Positions 11,273 to 20,631 of a stretch of DNA of 64,000 nucleotides are shown in pieces. The position numbers were made by a program, and so were the translations under genes. The stretch is from Neospora caninum Liverpool (taxonomy: Eukaryota; Apicomplexa; Conoidasida; Eucoccidiorida; Sarcocystidae), in contig NC_018390.1 of assembly GCF_000208865.1 (NCBI RefSeq), positions 1,412,790-1,476,789 on the forward strand, given 5' to 3'. The notes beneath the pieces are model-generated. The model saw only the letters and a program-made list of their open reading frames with translations. It did no database searches and was not told the origin of the DNA. Every line of letters starts with the position of its first letter. Position 1 is the stretch's first letter.

Positions 11273-13297
11273 TTACTTGACAGGACTCTCAGCCTCCAAA
11301 AGGTCGGCTGCATTCTCCGTTTCTTCACCTTCCTCTTTCATCGCTTCCTCCTGGTCTTCGCCTACGCGCCCAAGCGTCGCGTCTTTCCTCTCAGACGTTT
11401 TCCTTCCTCGCCCCTTATCATCCCTGGAAATCTTGCGCTCTTTCCTCGCCGACCCGTCGACGCTCGCGTTCCGCCCCGGCGCTGGCCCTTTCTCTCCCTC
11501 TCGCCTCGCCTTCTCGCCTCGCGGTCGCGAAACGGCGCTGCCAGTCCAGTCTCCCTTTGCACCGAAAGAAGAGAATGGCGTCAAAGAGGAGGGAAAAAGC
11601 GCCTGGAGTTGCTGGATCTTCTGCCTTTGCGCGTGAGCAGACGCGAGGAGCGCAGGCAGAGCCGGCAGGAGGACGAGCTCCGCGGCAACCTGCTTCTGAA
11701 GCGGAAAGAAGACGCAAAGAGAGATGCGCGACAGATGAGAGGGGCGTGGCCTTTGTTTCTCGGGGACGAGATATATACAGAGAGAAGAAACGAAGAAACG
11801 AACACGGAGCGAAAAATCCTCGAAGAGACGGAACCCAGGGAGGGAGAGATAGAAAAAAAGGAAAAACAGGGAAACCCGAGCAGAGAAAAGACGTCTTTCG
11901 CCGGAATTGGAGCAAAGAGAAACACACAGGCCAAAAGACACCAGACGCCGAGGACAGGAACCTTTCCAGTGAAGGCGGTACGAGATGAAGAAAGCAGGGT
12001 TTGACGGGTATCAAACGCTGGACCAATGAAAAGATGAAGGGCGAAAACGCAATGACGACGAGAATGAATGGCCGTCTTTGCCACGGACGCAGACAAATGC
12101 CGTCTCTCGGTTTGGACACGCACATCAGGAAAAAAGGCAACACCGAAAAAAACGCTTGCGTGGCGAATCTCAGTTTTCTCTCCTCAGACCTAAACCTTGA
12201 TTCGGCCACCGAGGGAAAGGGAGAGAACCCGGCCGGAGAGTTCAGAGGAAGAAAAGACAGGCGCCGGCTGAATCGTAAAACGACGATGGAACGATGACGG
12301 GAAGAATACACGCGCGAAGGGAAGCGAGACCCCCCCGTTTGTGGAACGAAAGAAACGGGAAACTTACTTGAATGTCAGCCACAGTTCTCTCCAGCTTGAC
12401 CATCTTCTCTTCCAGGGCTGCCGCCGCGGCGGAAGCCGCGCGTGACTCGGAGCTTCCGTTGGCTCTGAACGAACGTTTTCCCAAAGAGAAGAGAAGGGAA
12501 TGAAGAAAGTACGTTGATATCGAGAGGGTAGAGAAGTGGAAGGCTGTTTTGGAATTTAACAAGGTGTAGTTATTTTCTGCTATTTGCCGGTTTTGCCCGA
12601 ACGCGCCTCTGTCTCGGACGGCCTGCGCTCTCCCCTCGGGCCGTCTGACTCCATCGGGGATTGCGGCGTCCCTCCGGTTTGTCAACTGTGGGCAATCTTG
12701 ATCTCACCTGCAGGGGAGAAGTAGCTTTACGTCCTCAATGCGCCTCCAGATCTCGCCGCTCATGCGCTCGTACGAGCACAAAGTCGAAGAAGAAAGAGAA
12801 GAGGGAAGAGGAGGCGCGCGAGAAGGACGCGCAAGAGAAGAACTTCGCGAAGACGGGCATCCAAAAGAGTAGGCACTCCGAGAAGACACAGAGGGAGGAG
12901 CAAGAGAAGACGAGGGAAAAGGAAGATCACACGGGCCAGCAGCGAAGGGGAGAGAAGACGGTAGAGAGGAGGAAGGCAGAGAGGAGGAAGAGAGAGAGGA
13001 GGAAGAGAGAGAGGAGGAAGAGAGAGAGGAGGAAGAGAGAGAGGAGGAAGAGACAGAGGAGGAAGAGACAGAGGAGGAACAGAAAGCGGAAGAGTTTACG
13101 CCCGTCGAAGGGAGATCACGCCAGGAAGGGTTCGCAGAGAAACACGAAAGTGAAGAAGCCTCGGAGGAGAGAGGGTTGGAGAGAGAAGAACTTGAGGAAG
13201 AGAAGGGTAAAGATGAAAGAGAAGACGTGTCCGTCGGTAAGGCTCCCCTCGATGGGGGCGGAAAAACCGACGGAGCCGGAATCCTTTGCGAATCCAT
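11273..13297 (-). CDS. Ser-rich coiled-coil protein, function unknown
   Basis: Three exons read on the minus strand: 13297-12708, 12464-12368 and 11695-11273. Donors are CTGCAG|GTGAGA and CAA|GTAAGT and the phases agree, giving 369 residues from a true ATG at 13297. Residues 1-170 are Ser-rich and include tandem SSLSS pentads. A short conserved-looking block, YERMSGEIWRRIEDVKLLL, closes exon 1. Residues about 207-260 form a heptad-like coiled coil (ALEEKMVKLERTVADIQKQV) interrupted by LLPALPALLA. The tail from about 270 is charged (Lys/Arg/Glu). The layout of a Ser-rich low-complexity head followed by a helical bundle recalls FG-less nucleoporins or scaffold proteins, but I cannot assign a family. 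An upstream coding exon cannot be excluded. The opposite strand carries an Arg/Glu-rich open frame over exon 1, which I read as a shadow because it offers no matching splice partners. Confidence 0.6.
12955..13085 (-). repeat. 15-bp coding repeat (SSLSS pentads)
   Basis: About eight near-perfect 15-base units, read on the minus strand as SSSVS/SSLSS, in exon 1 of the coiled-coil gene. On the plus strand the same DNA is the (GAGGAAGAGAGAGAG)n tract. The unit length is a multiple of three, so copy-number change keeps frame. Confidence 0.85.
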
Positions 13298-15049
13298 CGG
13301 AAAACGCGAAGACCGTTTGCTTCAACAATAAGCAATTGAAAAGGTGACTAAAAATATATGGATGTCATGCATGTCCTGTTGCTCCTATAGTTATATCTAT
13401 CTCTTCCCACCTCTATATATCTCCATCGATTTACATCGACAGATAGAGACGGGAGAAAAGGGGGGGAAAAGAAGAGGCCTAGAGGAGGGACAAAAAAAAA
13501 CACACACACAGGAGACGTAAGGAGTCGACGTGAGACAAAGGAAATCATAAGAAGAACCAGGAAACGAGAAGCGAATACCCGTAAGAACAGGGAGAGATTC
13601 AGGAAGCCGAAGAATCGAAAAGAGAAAAGACAGGATGAAGATGCAGAAGATCCCCCCAAAGAAAGGGCGACGGAAGCAGATGCAGGCGGTAGCAAAAGCT
13701 GGACTGGAGAGAACTCGAACAGCAGGGAGATGACGGGGAAAACTTGCCACAAAGAAAGAAGAAAAATGAAGACAAAGGCCTGCAGTGCACACGTCCGTGG
13801 AGACGCGCGCGAGCGAGGGGGGTGTTCGGGTGACGGCGCTCCGCGGATGAATCGGAAGAAAACGTCTTCTAGTTCTTGGTGGTTCGGTGGATCGAAGTAA
13901 AAAAAAAGAACTCTGTGTTCTCTAGCAAGACATCAATCAAGAAGGAACATCCGGTTCTGGTTCGACTTTTCTCGGCTTGTCTTCCTCTGCATGCTGAGAA
14001 AAAAGACCTGGGGGGTGGCCTGTTCTAAAGATCCTTTTCAACACCTTTTTGCAACAGAAGGAAACAGGAGATCCAGAAATACCCGGAATCTCTTTGGTGC
14101 GGGATTCACGTTTTTTCGAAAGTCTCTGCAAGGCTGGTCCGAGAAAACCATTTTTCCTGCTGCAGCGAGCGCCAGTCAACTCTGCTCGCCCGGTCTCCGG
14201 CTCCGCTGGCCGTCAGCTTTCCGCAGTGACTTCAGCCAAGAGGTCGGGAGGTCTTGACAGCGATCCTCTTTTTTTTCCAGAATTTTCCAATTGTGTACAC
14301 ATAAATCGAGACGGTGTTTACATATCAACGCTCCTTTGCCAAAGTAAGTAAAGCGAGAGAGGAGGGAAGGCCGGTGGCGCTTGTGTCCAAAGCCCGAGGT
14401 AGCGGGGGCAGGGTTGTATTCTCGCCTGGACCACAACGAAATCAAGTGTATGTACACACCAAGTTCTTTTACATTCCATTTCTCAGTAGCATTAGTGTGA
14501 CTCGCTCTCTCTTATTTTGCGTTTCTGGTGGGGATCCGTGTCATTCGTCACAATCTTCTGGGGCCCGCCCTCACCTTCTTCGAACTTTCCCGGCCTTTTC
14601 TTGTGTGCTGCCGTCCAGCTTGCTTCTTCTATCGGAGTCGAAACTTGTTGTTTCGGGTGTACATACAGCTGAACATCACGGTGTACATACACGCCAGCGC
14701 TCTAGTGTATGTACACCCCAATAGGCGCATTTGTCTGGTGAGTCGCTTGTCGAAAGCTGTTCACCGTGTGACCTCGGGATCGCGTTTCTTTTATCTTTGT
14801 TGTATCCTCGCGCTTAGTCGTCTTTCCCTCTTTCGCCCTCCCGTTTTTTGTAATCTTCTCTGTGAGCTTCCAGTGGCTGGGAGTCTTTCTTGTCGCCTCT
14901 CCTTCCATTTCCCTGTCACTCCACACCCGCAAACTTGGAGCACCTTTCGTCAGGCATGTTCATGCAACTTTCCGGATTCTCCCGTGGGAAAAGACGCCAG
15001 ATAGGGGAGGACGATACGAGCAAACGTGTCCATCAAATGAGAAGTTAAC
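13298..15049. promoter_or_regulatory. Shared divergent intergenic region (candidate bidirectional promoter)
   Basis: This 1.75-kb region separates the divergent starts of the coiled-coil gene (-, 13297) and TBCC (+, 15050), so it must carry both promoters. It holds a TGCATGC at 13988-13994 and five GTGTACATACAC-type elements between 14292 and 14718. No convincing exon was found in it. The promoter role is inferred from position only. Confidence 0.5.
14656..14718. promoter_or_regulatory. Cluster of GGTGTACATACAC near-palindromic elements
   Basis: GGTGTACATACA at 14656, GGTGTACATACAC at 14680 and its reverse complement GTGTATGTACACC ending at 14718 lie within 63 bases, about 330-395 bases upstream of the TBCC start. 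Related copies are at 14292 (TGTGTACACA) and 14446 (GTGTATGTACACACC). Such spacing suggests a multimeric transcription-factor site. The binding protein is unknown. Confidence 0.4.
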
Positions 15050-16726
15050 ATGGAGGAAACGGCCGATCGTGAGGAAGAGGATGTGAGAGAGGGAGAGGAA
15101 AACGAGCAGGAAATGCCGGATAGGATGCGAGAAGAGTCGCGCGCTTTTGACGCGTTCTTCGACCAGCTCGTTCATGGTGAGTTGCAGAACCATTTGGGCG
15201 CCTGTCCCATCGGATGTGTTAGGAATGCCTTTGTTTCCTTCCAGTCATGTTCTCTCTCTTTGAGCTCCCTGCACTTTGTCCCGCCTCCTTTTTCTCTGTG
15301 CCGTTCCCTGTATCTCTTGGTATCTTTCTTCTCTCAGTTCCCTCGCTTCTCTGTCTTGGGCTGCCTTCGTTGGGACTTTGCTTCAGCGCCATCCCTTGAA
15401 TAGCCTTTTCGTTTGTTCACGTGCTGTGTTGTTCTCCTGGGTTGTGTTTCCCTCTCAGAGCGCTGACGGTCCTACGGTCTCTTCGTACCCTATCTTTCAG
15501 TGCTCTCCTTCGTTCAGCTTCGTTTCTTTGCACTGCGCCTCTGTTTCCGTACTTTCTTTTTCCGGTGATCTTTTCTGCCTTTGAAATGCAGAGGCGCGAA
15601 TGTTTCTGGCCGCGACGGAAAGCAGCGGTTCTCCCTCGCAGGCGTCCTTTGCTTCCTCTTCGTTTGCCCCCCCGGCACCCGCCTCTCCGTCTTTGTCTTC
15701 CTCCAGCTTGGTTGGCTCTCTTGGGGAGAAGAGGGCGGAGGGAGCGGCCTTTCATTTGAATCGGCTGAAAGAAGCGGCCGAAAAACTCGCGCTCATCCGC
15801 AGGCGAAGCGGGTCTGGAGGCGAAGGAGAGGCGCGGAGAAGGCGAATGCAGGCCGCCGTACGTACATCCGATCCGCGCTCGCGCGCAGCGTTTTCTGAGG
15901 CCGGAAATAACTTTTTCATCGCGTCTCACGTCTTTGTCCGCGAGTCCGCGCCTTCAGTATTCACCAGTGCACTGTTGAGCCCTATTTCGCATTTCACGAA
16001 CGAGTTGGAAATGCAACCGTCCCCGTTTCTTTCTCCATTCCCCTCCCCACCTCTCTTTCTGCGTCTTCGGGCGCGCTGTCTGCGTCTGCGCTATGTCGCT
16101 ATCTACTCAGTCCCGCCTACAAATGCGGTTGCATGGGCGTGCACTCGTTGTGTGTCTTCCTGCTGGTCTCCGCTTTTCTGTGGAGTCTCTGTACGGAGTG
16201 TTAATGCCTCTTTGTTTTTCTCACGTGGCGTCCCTGTGCGTGCAGACGCTGTCACGTCTGGAGGATCAACTCATTCAGGAGAGAGATCGATCAGCGACGA
16301 AGAGCAGGAGGTTTTCGTTTCGGAAAAAAGCGGAGAAGCCGGCTCGGGCAGGACCGTCGGCGGCTTCCGCTTCATGCGCGAGCGAGGGAAAAGGAAAGGC
16401 CGAGGCGGATCCTATCTCGAATGCTTTGTCGAGTCCGGGTGAAACGCAGGAAGGCACGAGAACCGAGTTAAAGCCAGCAGGGGGAAAACGAGAAGAAGAA
16501 GGCGAAGATGACATTTGCGGCGCCCACACAGTCCTCGTCGAAAACAGAACCGACGAAATGTCAGTCGCGAAGATCTTCATGGTTGAGTTTCGGTGTGACT
16601 GCCTCATCGGCGTGTGCTCAACTGGCCTCGCCACGAAACATCCATACGACCCGCGGCTTCTCCGTGGACATTCAAGCTCGTTTTAACAGTCTGCATTCCA
16701 GTGCCATCCGCACACAACTTTGCCTG

Positions 16727-16757
<31 letters not shown>

Positions 16758-19700
16758 AGAAGAGAGAGTGATAGATGAATATAGAGAGAGGTAGAGAAAG
16801 AGACTGACTGCTATTTAGAGGAAGCGAGATGCGTATGTGTGCGTTGCTGTATCCGACTGTATGGTGACCTACGTCTCGCGAACGTCTCGGCTGGCGTGGT
16901 GGAATGAGCATCCTGGTGAAGTCGACTGCTGTGAAGATCCTGTGTTTGCCGCTTTTGATAAAACGCCTTCCACAGCTCCCTCGACTTTCTGCAGCGCTGT
17001 GCCGACTCTGGATGGTTGTTCTTCGGTCTTGTTTGGCTCTTCTCCTGTTTCGGACTGCGTACCTCTCTTTTTGCATCGCCTCTCACGATGTTTCACATCG
17101 AAGGCGACGGCGAGCTTGCCTTCATCGCGCCAGGGTCCGTTTGCTGCTGGATGCGCGACTGGCTCCTGTCGGCTTATACTCGAAGAAGCGTGTTTCCGGC
17201 GCGAGCAGAAGCGCCTCTGGGAGGGACAGTGGCGATTGACGAGGGGGTGGCGAGAAGCTTTGAAAGTGCCGGCGGGAAGAATAAGAGACAGAAGAGGAGT
17301 TAAGGTTCGACGCAGCACTTGAAAGACAGAGTGAGCCGCTGCTGGTTTTATGTCACTTGTGTTTTTTTGTACAGAATCGTCTTTCGTCCGGGAGACCTCG
17401 AAGGGCGAGAGTTGATCCTCCGCGACTTGGTACGCAAGCGTGGGATGAGCTGAACAAACACTCTGGAAGCGAAAAGACGAGAAAGGACGGGCGTAGACTA
17501 GGCAAGGACAGGAGAGCGTCCCGGAGCGAGAGGCACAAGGTGGAAATAACATGCCGAGGAGAGCGACACGTGAAGAGGAGAGAGAAAGAGGAAGAGAGAG
17601 ACAAGTCTAGAAGAGGGAGAGAAGAGAGTTAGAGACGAGTCCCGGGAGGAACAAATCCACGCGACAAGGGCCGGTCTGTTGTGCAGAGTCGAAGTAGCAG
17701 GCTTGTCTGGTCAGGCCAAAAATCGAGGACACAAAATTCAGAAAAAATCTGTCGAAGCAGTAAGACAGGGGCGCAGATGGTTCGGATTCTTTTCGCGTTA
17801 TGCCGTTGCAGGACGAGTGCCTTGTTGTCGTCGCCGACAAAATCCCCGCCGCGCGCGTTCGACGTCTCCGCACATGCCTCGTATTGTACGTCCTGACTGA
17901 AAATCGGCCATGAAGCAGAGAACAGCGTTGCTGTACACGTGTCTATAGATAAATACACGCTCATGTATGCGTCTATCGATGTTGGTGTATAGAAGCCAGA
18001 GCGAGACGAAATCTCTGTGTCTTTGGGTGAAGTACGGGACCCCAGTCTTCCCTGGAAGCTGAGGACTTCTCTATGTGCTCTGAAGACAGCCCGTTCCTGT
18101 CTGTAAATCCCTTTTCGGTCTCAACCCCTTGCCTCTCTTTTCGTCTTCGTCTGTGCCTCGCGGTGCCGTCTGCGTTTTCTCCTCTCTATCCCTCCCTTCT
18201 CTGTTTGGTTCTTCGCAGTTTCGCCGACATCTCCAGTTCCCTCTGGCTGTTTGGCTGCACGAAGTCGCTCTTCGCCCTTCAGACGCAACAAGTACGAAGC
18301 GACATTTCGGAAGGCAGGGAAAACAGGCAACTGCAAAAGCGCAGAAAAAGAAGCGACTCAGCGGCAGAGAAACCCCACAGCGTCAGGAACACGCGCGTGA
18401 ACCCAAGAGAACTGAAGCCTAGGTCTGGGGGAGAATAACACCCGACAGGGAAGAGGGAAACGCGCGACAGGACGGAAAAGGAGAGGCAAGAAGAGACAAA
18501 GACGAACGTTTGCATGGACGGGGAGACGAAGGCGGATGAATAGCTCGAACACTGTATCGACTGCAAGAATGCAGAAGGGGATGATGCTGCTCGAGATTCG
18601 CGTGCGGAACAGAGGTTTGCACCACCCGAATCTTTGGCAGTGGGGTTCGGCCCTTTGGAATTGGTGGCGAAAGGAGGTGTTCCCTTTTCTCTTCAGCTTC
18701 GAGTTCACGACAGTCGGGACGTCGCCTTCCTTCTTCGGATCTTCTCGTCCCCGATCATTGAAAGGCAAGTCCCAGTTGGCCATAAACCTCAGCACAAAGC
18801 CGTGCGCGGGATGGGTCAACCGTCTCTTCTCTGTTACAGATCTCTCCTCTTTATTTTCTTCTCTCACGCCCTCGCACCTCGACGCACCGCCACTGTCTGC
18901 GCATGTGCATCTCCGTGTTTCTCTTTCCCTATCTTTCCCCTTCTCTCCAATATTTCGCATCTCCTGTCTCCTTCTTGTCCGTTTGTTCTTTCCACTCTGT
19001 TCCCTCGTTCTGCCTTCCGCCTTGCCTGGCTGTCTCTCCGCCCTCCTTCTTTCCGCATTCCACCGCGCTTCGCTTGCTTTCTCTTGGAACCTTTCCCCGC
19101 TTGCGCGCGTCTCTCCTCCAGATCGCAAGAAGCCGTTTTTGGACCACAATTGCTCGAGCTCCGGGTCGTCGCGCGGCACAGTGTTGAAGCTGATCGCACA
19201 GAAACGAAGAGAGAAGACGAAACAGCGGAGAGCGAGAGGTGCGCCGTTCCGCCGAGAAGCGAACAGCCGCAAGGCCTCGAGCCAGCCTGCTTGTGGCAAG
19301 ACGTCAAGGACTTTGACTGGATTAAGAAACAGGTACCCAACGTTTTGCATGCCTCTTTCTGTTTTCGCTCTTTCGCCGTCTCCGCCGCAGCCTCTCTTCC
19401 TGCCAGCCGTCCCTCTGCCGTCCTGCGGCTTGGCACGTAGCCTCGAAGCATCACGCAATCTCGCCTCTTCAAATCAAGAAATCCGCGAGAATCTGTTCAT
19501 CTTCAGCCACGCTGTCGACGAATGTACACGCGCCATCTGCGGCTCGTTCATCCGTGAAGGGCTTGGCTCTCTCCCCTTTTCCATCTTTCTACAGACCTCG
19601 AGAGCCTCCGAGCTTGTCTCTTTCCACCTTTTCATGTCTCCGTCTACACCTCTGCTGATTGTCTTCTATGCATACATATATGTGGATATATATATATATA

Positions 19701-20631
19701 TATATATATTTATGTATATGTCTCTGTACATCTTTGCGTGAATCAATGTGGTTTGTGGTTTTCTGCTGGGATACGTCCACTCGCTCGGGCATTTCGGTGC
19801 CTTCTGCATTTTCCAGGTGTACATACACCTCTGTGCTTCTCCATTCGAGCCTTAACGGTTTCGCTCCCATGTGCGTCTTTCCCAGGCGTCGCCTCACTGG
19901 AAGGCCGTTCCTCTCTGTCCTCCGTTCAACTTTTCTCTCGCGCCTCTGACTCTCCACGTAGAGGCTCAAAACAGTGAGAAATTTCGAGCATTCCCTGCGT
20001 CAAGCTCGCCTTGTTCAACGTGACTTGCTTCGGAAATCAACGCTATACCACCTTAAAACTGTTTAGTGAGGTCACGTCCACACCTCATTGCCCCGCCTCA
20101 TGTATGGTTAGCGCATGCAGGATTCATGATTCATCTCTTTCCACAGACGAGCATATTCATGCCTATGTCTACATCTTTCTCTCTGTATATATGTATATAC
20201 GGATCTCTATATGAAGATCTATATATACGTATATATATATATATATATATATCACTAGGTCGGCTTGTATCTGCATTGAAAAAAACTATATATGTGTGTC
20301 TAGGCGTACCAATGTACATTTATATTTATATATATAGAATCACGTACATTGGTGTGTAAATACAGTTCTAGACTTTGGTGGATACACCCATTTCGGACCA
20401 ACTGCTTGTCGCGTATGGATTCGTCTTTTGCGCTCTGTAGGCGGTCTCACCGCCCCGCCGCGTTCCGTGCCGGGCCAGGTTTTGGAGCCCAACGCGCCCG
20501 AATGGTTCAGCATTGCAGCCTTACGAGCCGCGGCGTCAGCGGGGGCTCTGGCCCTCAGAGCGGCTCGCGAGGCGACGGCAGGGGACAGAAGTGTATCCTT
20601 GCCCGAGGACGAGGAAGAAGACGAAATATGA
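15050..20631 (+). CDS. TBCC: Tubulin-binding cofactor C (C-CAP/TBCC domain)
   Basis: Cofactor C completes tubulin heterodimer folding: it acts in the TBCC-TBCD-TBCE supercomplex and stimulates GTP hydrolysis by beta-tubulin. Eight exons keep frame throughout: 15050-15176, 15592-15857, 16246-16559, 17375-17429, 18219-18291, 18641-18764, 19122-19332 and 20479-20631, giving 440 residues. Residues 1-235 are helical (FDAFFDQLV, LNRLKEAAEKLALI, LSRLEDQLIQERD), matching the N-terminal spectrin-like region. The C-CAP domain follows: RPGDLEGRELILRDL, GFGPLELVAKGG, then QLRVHDS, holding the arginine expected to act on GTP, then FSSPIIE and VFGPQ. It ends with WQDVKDFDWIKK and PNAPEWFSI, the usual TBCC terminus, plus an acidic tail. 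A charged insertion of about 45 residues precedes WQDVKDFDW. Intron 6 seems to use a GC donor. The domain call is secure; exons 4-6 are short and their limits are the least certain part. Confidence 0.88.
16732..16755. repeat. (TA)n microsatellite in TBCC intron 3
   Basis: A TA run of about 24 bases inside the intron between TBCC exons 3 and 4. Confidence 0.95.
19686..19709. repeat. (TA)n microsatellite in TBCC intron 7
   Basis: A TA run of about 24 bases in the last TBCC intron, followed within about 110 bases by a GGTGTACATACACC element at 19816-19829. Confidence 0.95.
20229..20252. repeat. (TA)n microsatellite in TBCC intron 7
   Basis: The second TA run in the same intron. It is followed by an inverted repeat, ACCAATGTAC at 20308 and GTACATTGGT at 20344. 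Confidence 0.95.

Noticed and set aside
12661..13347. Arg/Glu/Lys-rich 228-codon open frame on the plus strand
   Set aside because: It is antisense to the Ser-rich exon of the coiled-coil gene. The minus frame has matching donors and acceptors to two further exons with coiled-coil character; the plus frame has none.
17016..17303. Open frame with MFHIEGDGELAFIAPG, considered as an extra TBCC exon
   Set aside because: TBCC exon 3 joins the exon at 17375 in phase and gives continuous domain similarity without it, so it is read as intronic.
18219..18291. Alternative frame of TBCC exon 5 (WLFGCTKSLFALQ)
   Set aside because: It looks protein-like, but neither neighbouring junction has the phase it needs. 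The frame reading HLQFPLAVWLHEVAL fits both junctions and the C-CAP spacing.
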